A stretch of 64,000 nucleotides of DNA from Lolium rigidum (Eukaryota; Streptophyta; Magnoliopsida; Poales; Poaceae): assembly GCF_022539505.1 (NCBI RefSeq), contig NC_061514.1:43478179-43542178 (forward strand), read 5' to 3'. The notes beneath the pieces were generated by a model. That model had not been told where the DNA came from. It saw only the letters and a list, made by a program, of their open reading frames with translations, and did no database searches. Shown here piece after piece: positions 21,880 to 31,689 of this stretch. Made by a program: the position numbers and the translations under genes. Each line of letters starts with the position of its first letter. The first letter of the stretch is position 1.

Positions 21880-22960
21880 ATCCTCAACAGCTCGCCCATG
21901 TGATGATCCAACAACAGCAGATTGGCATCCAGCAAAATGCTTGTCTTGGCAAAGGCTTTTCCAGCTCCGATTCGGCGCACCCAGTTTTTCCAACATCCTT
22001 TGACACTGGCCAGGTTTTGCCCTGGAAACAAACATCATTGCAGGTAGACCACAAGGTCCACAAAACCGCAGATGAGAAGTTGTTCAGAACAGAGTTCTTA
22101 TCCTCACTAATCCACCATCTAGCAACAGATTCGAAATTATCACAAACTTGTCTCCAAAAATAACCAACACAATACTCCAAAGGATTTTGGCCACCACACA
22201 CTCAAAGAACAAGTGAGCAAATGATTCATGCTCATTACAAACAAGCAGGTCAAATCATCTAGGTGCCTACGTACGTTGACATTATCCCTAGTTAATAACT
22301 TGGCATTAGCTAGCAGCCAGAGAGAAACGCATGAATACGAGGAGGCACATGCAACTTCCAGACAGCGGGGGTATGAACCGGAATCCAACCATTATTAACA
22401 ACACCATAGAACTACTTACCAGAATAGTTCCCTGATAGATGGAAAAGCCAAATTGTAACCATCTATGAAACAAACTCTGTGACACAGTCCTCCGGAACGA
22501 GAGCTTCAATTCAGCACCATCCCAGGCCTCAGCCACAATAGGCCTCAGCCACAATACACTGTTGTTCGTTCACAATAGTGTACATGTCCCAAAAGACAAT
22601 AGCAAGGGGACCAATGCCCTAGCCAAATGTCTTCCCAAAAAATAACCCACCTACCGTTACCAACATTCTACTTATAACCACCTTTAGCTGCATCGGCAGC
22701 CCACATCACACCTTTCCAAAAAGGTGAACAATGTGTAAGTTTAGCTCTAAGTACATTAGGAGACAGATTGTATTTGTGATCCACAATTAGTTTCCAAATT
22801 TTATTATCATCCATGAGGACAGTAAACATAAGTTAAAGTCCCTCATATTTTGAATCCCTAGACCACCATATTCTTTTTTCTGGCTAACAAAATCCCCAAT
22901 TAGCTAAGCAATAATATTTGTGGGAATCCCCAATATTATTCTAGAAGATTGCAGCAATAG
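21880..22960 (-). pseudogene. LINE ORF2 C-terminal fragment (reverse transcriptase zinc-binding region)
   Basis: Minus-strand pieces include ELKLSFRRTVSQSLFHRW, then FSLWLLANAKLLTRDNV. A zinc-binding segment with the CLFCNEHESFAHLFFECV layout follows across a frameshift, then VLWTLWSTCNDVCFQGKTW. This is the order of the C-terminal zf-RVT region of plant LINE polyproteins. Several frameshifts and stops make it dead. The poly-A end would lie to the left, where simple duplications are seen (21617-21670, 21758-21790). Confidence 0.7.
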
Positions 22961-23004
22961 CCCATTTGGGAAATTTAAGGAAAGACAACAAATACATGGG
23001 GATG

Positions 23005-23235
23005 TGTTGGATAACTGTTGGTGAATCTATTGTATGACATGTTGGGTTGTCTTCTTGTTCTCTGTTGTGACCCATATATAAGGTGCTTCTATCTCAAAGT
23101 TGTATGACCTGTTGGGTTGTCTTCTTGTTCTCTGTTGTGACCATCTAGCCAACCTAGTTCCTGACCTATATAAGGTGCTTCTATTCTGTAACCCTAACAA
23201 GAGAGTTCCTCCCTAGGCCCTCACCTCTGTCCACA
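23005..23235 (+). repeat. Copia-type LTR with internal 70 bp duplication
   Basis: The segment starts TGTTGGATAAC and ends GTCCACA. It is followed at once by TGGTATGAGCAA (23236-23247), a near match to the initiator-tRNA-Met primer site of Copia elements. A 70-base unit containing TATATAAGGTGCTTCTAT is duplicated (from 23031 and 23101), doubling the TATA box. The internal region is missing because another element starts at 23279. Confidence 0.55.
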
Positions 23236-23278
23236 TGGTATGAGCAAGGGGCAGTGAGGGCAACGGCAGGAAGGACTG

Positions 23279-23594
23279 TGTTATGGTCAGGCTCCGGTAT
23301 GCACGGAAGAGGCCCAATAGTGGGCCGAATTAGGGGCTTAGCCCAAGTTATCTAGGGTTTAGAGGAGCTGTCCTCCTATATAAACACATGTACCCCTTCG
23401 ATTATAATCAGACAATATACATATATTGTTGTCGTCTCCCTCAGGAGACGGGAGCCCCAAGCCCTAGCTGCACCCTGCCCAAGCCGCCGCCTCCTCCGTC
23501 TCGCAACGCCGGCGTCTGCGTCTCCAGCCTCACCGCCCTCACTTCCATACCTATAATCTATGCCCGAGACCTGGTAGAACCGTAGTCTCTACCA
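23279..23594 (+). repeat. 5' LTR of the Gypsy element
   Basis: It starts TGTTATGGTCAGGCTCC and ends GTAGTCTCTACCA. A TATA box, CTATATAAACAC, is at about 23375. It is clearly homologous, in inverted orientation, to 59030-59360. Confidence 0.8.
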
Positions 23595-23744
23595 ATTTGG
23601 TATCATGATTCGATGAGTTCTTCAGGCCTCCCCACCACCACCGCCGCCGCGGCCACCGCCACCGCCACCTCATAGCAGCCGCCGCCGCCTCTCCAGCCGC
23701 CGCCGCCGGCCACCTCGGGTCCGCCCGCCTCGGGCACCACGGCC

Positions 23745-26020
23745 ATGGCGGCCGACGCGGCCCCCGTCCTCTCCCCGGCGGAGATGTCGGCGGCGATCCG
23801 CGACCTCACCCTGGCGGTCTCGAACCTCCGGACCTTCCTCCAGGCTCCCTACGCGCCACCGCCGCCACCGCCCCCGCAGGCTGCGCCCTTCGCGCCACCA
23901 CCACCGTCCACCGTCGCGCCCCAGGGACTCCCGATCACCCAGATCAGGTTCCCGTCATCGTCGTCCCCGCTGCTGACGTGGATCGACACGCCGACCTACA
24001 CGACGGCGCCGCCACAGCCGACGGTGCTGCAGCCGCCCGCCACCACCTTCGCGGGGTTCGGCGGGTATACTGACCCATACGCCGGGAGCTCCATGGTGCC
24101 GCAGTACTCTCCTCCCGCCACGATGGGTCGCCACGAGGGCGCCTACACGGCCTCGCCGCACGTGCAGCAACCTCCTTGCTTCACCAAGCTGGAGTTCGCC
24201 ACCTACGACGGCACCGTCGACCCCCTGAACTAGCTCAATCAGTGCGACCAGTTTTTCAGGGGGCAGCGGACCATGGCGTCCGACCGCACGTGGATCGCCT
24301 CCTACCACCTCCGTGGCGCCGCACAGACGTGGTACTACACCCTCGAGCAGGACGAGGGCGGGATGCCTCCGTGGGAGCGCTTTCGCGACCTGTGCCTCCT
24401 CCGGTTCAACTCCCCATACGTGGGAGCCGCCTGGCCAAGCTCGGTCGCCTCCCCTTCACCACCTCAGTGCAGGACTTCGCCGACCGCTTCCAGACGTTGG
24501 CCTGCCATGCGCCTGGCGTCACGGCTCGCCAGCGCGCCGAGCTCTTCGTCGGCGGCCTCCCCGACCTGTTGCCTACCAAAACCCACCGGCGAGCAGCGAC
24601 GGGCAACACGGAGAGCCGGGAGGCTCCCAGGACTGCTGGTGGGCCCTGGTCCCTCGGGCAACGGCCCGCAATGCTCCGGCACACGTCCCGGCTAATGCGA
24701 GGGCGTGCCACCTGACCTATACCTGGTCAGGAAGGTGATGGATTGCTTCAATTAGCTTCCTGCATGGCAAACACGTAAACATTAAATACGAGCCCCGATC
24801 GGCTCTTAGGTTACCCTGTGAATCGGCTCAAAGAGCCGATTGACCCATGGTTCACGTTAGATTTACGGTAACATGGGGATCCTGCTTACTCAATACCAAG
24901 ATAAATCAATCTACGACAGTCTAGGGTTTTCACCGCATAACCGGAACATCCTGCACGTAGTTGAGCCTGGCAGATACGTAAGATAATGGAAAACTAGCCC
25001 TAAAGAGGCCTAAAAACCAACATAAAGTCGATTCCCGGAACAATCCCTCTAGGATCAGCAAACTGTACCTCAACCCGTTTGCAAGGCCTAATCATGCGGA
25101 TATCAAACTAATCCTTGAAGAACAAGGAACAACTATAACAGATCAGATCTACTAAATAAAGACTAAGCAAGATGCTGCCCTTACACCCAAGATAGGTGCA
25201 AAGGCAGCTAGATGTTGAGGGGCAGCATAGCTAAGCAAGTATATTAGAAAAGTATCCACGTCAGCCCCAAAAACATCTACGATAACGTTGTTGCTCGCCA
25301 TCAACAAGGCTTCAGCACGAGCAACACCAAGCAACGAATAAACAGATACTGCATAGATCGCAAGATGCGATCTAGGCAGCATGACGCTTACCCGGAAGAA
25401 ACCCTCGAAACAAGGGGTGGCGATGCGCCTAGATTGGTTTGTTGTGAACGTGATCGTCCTCCTTTCTCAATAACCCTAGGTACATATTTATAGTCCGTAG
25501 ACTTTCTATCTTTACAATAAACCTAACTGTGTACGACTAAACTCTATCTCTTAATTAAAACGTGACCTACTATAATGTACAGATACACGGGCAATCCAGC
25601 CCAAATTCCTGCACGAGGCCGATTCAGCGACACTTTATCTGCACGTCTTCTAGGCCCATCTCAATCACGGCCCATCTCCTGCCTTGGCTAAATTCTGGTG
25701 ATAACACGACCACATCCGCGTCGACGTAGAGATGCGCGACCCCCAGACCTGTACACGACCATGTACTACGCGCGTACAAGCAGCGCGCCAACGCCATGCA
25801 GCATGCGTTCCCGGGCCGCGGCGCGCGCCCCTGACCCGCCCCGCACCGGCGACAGCCACCCCGACGCGCCCCGCCCTGCCGGCCGCTGCTGCAGCCGCCC
25901 CCGCGCCGACACGTACCTTCCGGCGCTTGACGTCAGCCGAGCAGCTCAAGCGGCGCCGCAAGGGCCTGTGCTTCAACTGCGACTAGCCGTACGCGTCGGG
26001 TCATACGTGCGCCCGCCTGT
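23745..26020 (+). pseudogene. gag (split by a solo LTR)
   Basis: The N-terminus MAADAAPVLSPAEMSAAIRD is followed by a Pro-rich segment. The retrotransposon gag core (ASYHLRGAAQTWYYTLEQ) comes next, with a stop at 24231 and a frameshift near 24420. After the 971-base insertion it resumes at about 25707 and ends in a zinc knuckle starting CFNC near 25972, interrupted by a TAG at 25984. It would encode the nucleocapsid protein of the element. Confidence 0.75.
24736..25706 (-). mobile_element. solo LTR nested in the gag gene
   Basis: Read on the minus strand the segment starts TGTTATCACCAGAATTTAG and ends GCAATCCATCA, with a TATA-like GACTATAAATATG inside. It interrupts an otherwise continuous gag sequence. 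The flanking 5-base sequences do not match, so the boundaries or target duplication have decayed. Confidence 0.6.
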
Positions 26021-26025
26021 TCTAC

Positions 26026-26570
26026 TTGGAGACCGTCGACGACGCGGAGGTGGAGGCCCTCACCGCGGAGCTCGACACCACCACACTCTCCGAGGCCGAC
26101 GTCACGACCTACGGGCCAGTCGATGCTACTGCCTTCGTCGTCTCCCTTCATGCCATGGCGGGCATCAAGACGGCGAAGACGATGATGCTTTCGGTGACGA
26201 TCCACGGGGTGCGTCTCACCGCGCTCGTGGACACGGGCTCGACGCACAACTTCTTGTGCAGGGACGCCATGCGCCGCCTCACCCTCCAGCCGGCGGGCGC
26301 GGAGAAGTTCAGCGTCACCGTCACCAACGGGGACCGCCTTGCTTGCCAGGGCGTGGCGCGGCAGGTTCCCGTCCTCATCGGCGACGAGCCCTTCTCCATC
26401 GACTGCGTTGGCATCGACCTGGGCTGCTACGACTTCATCCTCGGCGTCGACTTCCTGTGCACACTAGGCCCCATCCTTTGGGACCTCGACGTGATGTCCC
26501 TCATCTTCTGGCGCGAGGGCGGCCGTCGCGTTCAGTGGACGGGCACCGGAGGCTCCGGCCGCGACCCCGC
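26026..26570 (+). pseudogene. Gypsy aspartic protease
   Basis: It contains the active-site stretch ALVDTGSTHNFL and downstream FILGVDFLCTLGPI, typical of plant Gypsy retropepsins. The frame shifts before the reverse transcriptase, somewhere near 26530-26575. Confidence 0.8.
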
Positions 26571-26578
26571 AGCTTCAG

Positions 26579-27398
26579 TTGATGGCGGCCGCACTTGACG
26601 AGGCGCATCCTCTCCTGGCCAACCTCCTGCAGCAGCACAACGACATCTTCGACGAGCCACAGGGCCTCCCACCCGCGCGGCCCTGTGACCACCGCATCCA
26701 CTTGCTGCCGGACACGGCGCCTGTCACCGTGCGCCTGTACCGGTACCCCCAGCTGCAGAAGGACGAGCTCGAGCGCCAGGTGGCGGTCATGCTCGCGCAG
26801 GGCATCATCTGGATTTCGACATCGCCGTTCTCCGCCCCGGTGCTCCTTGTGCGCAAGGCCGACGGCACATGGCACTTCTGCATCAACTACCGCGCCCTCA
26901 ATGCCATGGCGTCCAAGGACAAGTTCCCCATCCCCGTCGTGGATGAGCTCTTGGACAAGCTACACGGAGCGCGCTTCTTCACCAAGCTCGACCTGCGTTC
27001 GGGCTATCATCAGGTGCGCATGCACCCGGACGACATCGAGAAGACGGCGTTCCGTACTCACCATGGCCACTTCGAGTTCCTGGTGATGCCGTTCGGCCTC
27101 TCCAACGCGTCGGCAACCTTCCGAGGCCACGATGAACGACGTGCTCAGCCCATACTTGCGCCGCTTTGTGCTTGTTTTCTTTGATGACATTCTTATCTAC
27201 AGTTCATCCTGGGCGGAGCACCTGCAACACGTGGCCATCATCTTCAACGAGCTTCGAGCACATCGTCTCCACCTCAAGCGCTCGAAGTGCTCGTTCGGCA
27301 CGACCTTTGTCGCATACCTGGGGCACGTCATCTCGGCGGAAGGTGTCGCGATGGACGCGGACAAGGTCGCCGCCGTCACCGCGTGGCCGACCCCGCAG
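26579..27398 (+). pseudogene. Gypsy reverse transcriptase, first part
   Basis: Motifs in order are FSAPVLLVRKADGTWHFCIN, KLDLRSGYHQVRM, FLVMPFGLSNA and the catalytic LVFFDDILIYS. A one-base insertion near 27115 shifts the frame between the last two. The domain is interrupted after WPTPQS by the element at 27402 and resumes at 28508. Confidence 0.85.
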
Positions 27399-27401
27399 TC
27401 A

Positions 27402-28504
27402 GAGCATCTCCAACAGAGGCTCTAAAATTTGGCGCTGTAAAAGTCGTTTGCAGCGCGCTAGATTCGGATACAGCGCGAGGCGCAGTCGTGAGCTTTACCG
27501 GAGGCTCTATTTTACAGCGCAACTAAGAAGCCAAAAAACAGTCCTTTAGCAGAGGCTGTAAAATAGAGCTCCACAAACAAGTTTCTTCAACATACATACA
27601 ATAAACAAGATCAAACAGATCACAAATAATCTGAAAAAATCAACTAAATTGTACAACTCTACTGCGGCTTCACTGAGATACAGCCGCATCATTCAGTCGT
27701 ATCAGGTTCCTCGACCAACCCCGGCGCGGCCTGCGGCCAAGAACCGGCCTCAATCAAGCAATCCTCCCGCCCGCGGCAGCAAGAGGGCGTCCGGCGAGAT
27801 CGGCAAGTCGCTGGTGCCGGCGCCGGCACGGCAGAAGAGCAAGAACACGGCGCAGCACAGCGAGTCGCCAGAGCCCAGGCCGAAGAGAATCAGGCGCGTA
27901 TGGGCTCCTGATGACGAGGTCCTGGTTCTCGAGGCGCTTGCTCAGCACCGCCGCCAACACGGGTCGCTGCCGGCCTGTGGGGACTCTGACTTCTTCGAAT
28001 CCATCCGCGAGGGCCTCGAGGAGAAGAGCTTCCAGCACTCCGATATCAAGGATAAAGTGCGCAGCCTGCTTCGTCGCTACAGATCACGCGCGGTGTCTAC
28101 TTCTCGAGGCGCTTATACAGGCTGGGCACGGCGGCGGCGGGGGCGTGGAGGAGGTAGGCGAGCACGGCGGCGGCGGGGGCGTGGAGGAGGTAGTCGCAGC
28201 GCGGAGGGCTGGGCAAGGCTGCGCGGCCGGCGGAGCTCCTCCTCGCAGCGTGGAGGCGAGGCCAAGAAGTTTCAGAGTCGTTTTTTTTCGCCCGGTGGGA
28301 AGAATCGCTGTGCCAAAATACAGCGCGCGCTAGCCGGCGCGCCAGATATACCGCTCTGGATAGTGCAAGCTACCGCGCGCACTAAAATATTTACAGCGCC
28401 GGCTATTTTGCAGCGTCTGCTGGAGGGCGCAAAAACGCATTCCACGCTGTATATTGACGGTTTTTTAGCGCACCACTAATTTGCAGCCTCTGTTGGAGAT
28501 GCTC
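27402..28504 (+). mobile_element. Harbinger-like element carrying a GeBP-type gene fragment
   Basis: Terminal inverted repeats begin GAGCATCTCCAACAGAGGCT on the left; the right end reads AGCCTCTGTTGGAGATGCTC on the plus strand. The 3-base duplication TCA flanks both sides (27399-27401 and 28505-28507). The 1,103-base element contains a captured coding segment but no transposase, so it is non-autonomous, in the style of a Pack-type element. It splits the Gypsy polymerase gene exactly, which confirms the ends. Confidence 0.8.
27709..28095 (+). pseudogene. captured GeBP/DUF573-like DNA-binding domain
   Basis: The translation has a low-complexity basic N-terminus, then KRIRRVWAPDDEVLVLEALA, then DFFESIREGLEEKSFQ and DIKDKVRSLLRRY. 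This is the layout of the GLABROUS1-enhancer-binding-protein domain: a Trp and acidic pair at the start and K-x-R-x-L at the end. No ATG lies upstream in frame, and a possible acceptor (CGTATCAG at about 27708) suggests a captured internal exon. The downstream translation becomes Arg/Gly-rich and then element terminus, so the protein is partial. Expression is unknown. Confidence 0.6.
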
Positions 28505-28507
28505 TCA

Positions 28508-29070
28508 CCAGGAGCTCTCCGCGGCTTCTTGGGCCTCGCCGGCTACTACCGGAAGTACATGCGGGACTTCGGCCTCATCGCCGCGCCATTGACGCGCCTC
28601 CTTCGACGCGACGCCTTCTCCTGGGACGAGGAGGCGACTACGGCGTTCGCGGCTCTCCAGCGGGCGCTCACGACGGGACCCGTCCTCTAGATGCCGGACT
28701 TCGACATGCCATTCGTGGTGGACTGCGACGCCTCCGGCATCGGCTTCGGCGCCGTCCTCCACCAGGGAGAGGGACCGCTGGCCTTCTTCATCCGCCCCTT
28801 CGCCGCTCGCCATCACAAGCTCGCGGCATACGAGCGCGAGCTTATCGGGCTGGTCCAGGCGGTGCGCCACTGGCGACCTTACCTTTCGGGTCGGTCGTTC
28901 CGTGTGCGCACGGACCACTACAGCCTCAAGTTCTTGCTGGACCAGCGCCTCTCCACCATCCCGCAGCACCACTGGATCAGCAAGCTCTTCGGTTTCGACT
29001 TCACCGTCGAGTACCGCTCAGGCCGTCTCAACATGGTCGCCGACGCCTTGTCCCGACGTGACACTGAGGA
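28508..29070 (+). pseudogene. Gypsy reverse transcriptase end and RNase H
   Basis: It continues with GALRGFLGLAGYYRKYMRDF, FVVDCDASGIGFGAVLHQGE, then YERELIGLVQAVRHWRPYL and FRVRTDHYSLKFLLDQR. It ends with the linker VADALSRRD. A TAG stop at 28688 interrupts the frame. Confidence 0.85.
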
Positions 29071-29301
29071 TGTCGCGGACGACGTGCCAAGGCGGGCACT
29101 GTCCTGTGCATCCGCTCCGGGCCATCATTCGCCTTCATCGACGACATTCGCCGGGCGACTTCTACTGCCGCGGACGCACAGGCGCTCCGCGGGCGCCTTG
29201 ACGCCACCAAGCTGGGGGCGCCCTAGCGCCTGGACGATGGGTTGCTTCTACACGGGCGCCGCCTTTTCGTGCCCGCCCATGGTGACCTGCACCACTAGGT
29301 C

Positions 29302-30240
29302 TTGTCCCTGGCGCACTCTGCAGGACACGAGGGCGTGCAGAAGACCCTCCATCGCCTCTGTGCTGATTTCTACATCCCCAGTGATGGTGCGCTGGTCCGT
29401 GACTGGGTGCGGTCATGCATGACGTGCCAGCGGAACAAGACGGAGAAGCTGCGACCCGCGGGTATGCTACAGCCGCTGGATGTGCCCTCACAGGTGTGGG
29501 TTGATATCTCCATGGACTTCATCGAGGGCCTTCCCAAGGTGGGTGGCAAGTCCGTCATCCTCACGGTGGTTGACCGCTTCTCCAAGTACGCTCACTTCAT
29601 CGCCCTCGGTCACCCCTATACGGCCGCGTCCGTGGCCCGGGCCTTCTTCGACGGCATCGTCCGCCTCCACGGGTTTCCTTCGTCCATCGTCAGCGACCGT
29701 GATCCCGTGTTCACGGGTCACATCTGGCGGGATCTCTTTCGGCTGGCGGGCGTAAAGCTCCGCATGAGCACGGCGTTCCACCCTCAGACGGATGGCCAAT
29801 CCGAGGTGGTCAATAAGGTGATCGCCATGTATTTGCATTGTGTTACAGGTGATCGTCCACGAGCTTGGGTGGACTGGTTGGCATGGGTGGAGTACTGCTA
29901 CAACACCTCATATCACTCCGCCCTGCATGCCTCGCCTTTCGAGGTGGTCTACGGGCGCCCACCTCCGCCGATGCTTCCTTATGAGCCTGGCACGGCTCGG
30001 TCCGAGACGGCGGGCGACTTACTCCGCACCCACGACGAGATCCTGGCTGAAGCGCGCCAGCGTCTTCTCCAAGCACAGTAGCTGGCCAGGAAGTACTATG
30101 ATGCTCATCATCGCGAGGTGGAGTTCGCGGTGGGCGATTGGGTGTGGCTGCGCCTCCTTCACAGGACCACGCAGTCCCTGGACCCGCGCTCCAAGCGCAA
30201 ATTGGGACCCCGCTACGCCGGTCCCTTTCGTGTGCTGCCA
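29302..30240 (+). pseudogene. Gypsy integrase
   Basis: A zinc-binding H-H-C-C region (HSAGHEGVQKTLHRL then CMTCQRNK) is followed by the D-D-E core (WVDISMDFIEGLPK, SIVSDRDPVFTG, FHPQTDGQSEVVN). A TAG at 30079 precedes the C-terminal part (YAGPFRVLP), where the element is cut off. A frameshift separates it from RNase H. Confidence 0.85.
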
Positions 30241-30370
30241 CTGGATTTATAACTACTAGAGTTTAAAACTGAACAGTTGTTTCAAATTTGAGATAAACCA
30301 ACAGGCAACTGATGGTTAGTAACAACAGTAGCAGGGAATTTAGTTGAGGTAGAGGCAGCGGCATGCTCAG

Positions 30371-31680
30371 TCAACTGAGCACATCCACCTCAATAGATTC
30401 AGGCAACACAGAAATAGGATTAGCTCTAGCAAACTGAAGGTTTCTACCTAATTCAACATCAATTAAACTATTGATAATCTTATTATTATCACTCGCATCA
30501 TTGCCGATGGTAATGTTCACTTTTTTCGACATGGCATTCAAATTATCACCGGCTAAAACAGCAAAAGATTTACCTCGAAAACATGGAGGGATCTCCAAGT
30601 TCCTCTTCCTCTTCTGATATTCCTTAGCCTTTTCAATAGCATTTTTGTTCCCATGAGTCCTAGTCGCCATTCGAGGGGCAGCAACATCAGGGCCCCAGGT
30701 CTTCTTACTTTCTTAGGAATAACAGTTTTCTGAGAAGCAATAGCCAATTGCTCTAAGATGGGAAAAATATTTTTCCTAGCAGACCCAAAACTGTCAATAA
30801 CCTCCTGAGGCAGATTCTCCGATTGATCAGACTCCCTGTCACCAAATTCATTTTCCTCATCAGTAGAATCTTCATCAAAGTCATTAATGTTAAAAGCCTC
30901 TAGAACGTGCGAGCAATATGCAGCACTAACAGATTTGTCCGAGCTGTTAAGAGCATCAGAATCCACTTGAGCAATATCAGGCGTCTCAAAGTCCCAGACC
31001 GAGTCATCCAGTTCGTTGTACTGCAAACAAGCAGGCAGAGAACACAAGCCTGGAGGAGAGTTGCATTGTCACTCGTCCTCAAGGATCTCTCCCTGAACAC
31101 TCTTGCAAACAGCAGAGAAAGCCAGATGAACATCATCAAGCTCCATATCTTCCCAGGATTTAGGAACATCCAGGACTGTCTTATACACATTATCATGAAT
31201 CCTATCAGAAGCAAAATTGGCCCTAGGGCTGAGATGTCAGTCAGTCTCCATCTGATGCATAGTTTCTTCCTCATCAAAACCACCAGTGTGAATGTCTTCC
31301 TCACCAGGATCATCACCGTCATCATTATCTTCAGGAATTTGCTCTACACCTTCCACTTTATACTTCAATAGATACATTTTCTGTACAATCTCCATGATCC
31401 TTTCTTTAGGAATTTGCATAGGGTCACTACAGGCCACTTGCAGACGCACATCAGCATAGAAACTCTTGTAGAACGAACCCCAATCAGAACAGCTGTTCCC
31501 CCGTCCTTGAATGGCACTTGCCTGGGATTAGATAACTGCTCCCTGCACTTTGATAGTCGTCTGAAATTAGATACAGAATGCCGCATAAGATACATTCTTT
31601 TTCAAGTCATAATGTGCCTGATCTCTGACACTGACGGCAATCTTCCCAAATGAATGTCACTTCACATCCTTGGTTTACCA
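30371..31680 (-). pseudogene. LINE ORF1-like (gag-like) remnant
   Basis: In minus-strand order the pieces are ADVRLQVACSDPMQIPKERI with EIVQKMYLLKYKVEGVE, an Asp/Glu-rich linker, then QEVIDSFGSARKNIFPILEQ. After a frameshift near 30680 come KRKRNLEIPPCFRGKSFAVL and SLIDVELGRNLQFARANPIS. This resembles the DUF4283/ORF1 proteins of grass LINEs. No endonuclease or reverse transcriptase follows because the left side is Gypsy sequence. Confidence 0.55.
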
Positions 31681-31689
31681 TTGTGGCTG

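Larger units (their letters stand above)
23279..30245 (+). mobile_element. decayed Gypsy (chromovirus-like) retrotransposon, 3' truncated
   Basis: It comprises a 5' LTR, a TTTGGTATCATGAT primer region, then gag, protease, reverse transcriptase, RNase H and integrase in Gypsy order on the plus strand. It is cut off in the region after integrase at about 30245, with no 3' LTR. Short LTRs and the initiator-Met-type primer site fit the Reina-like chromoviruses. Two elements are nested in it (24736-25706 and 27402-28504). At least six in-frame stops and four frameshifts show it is long dead. A solo LTR of the same family is at 59030-59360. Confidence 0.85.
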
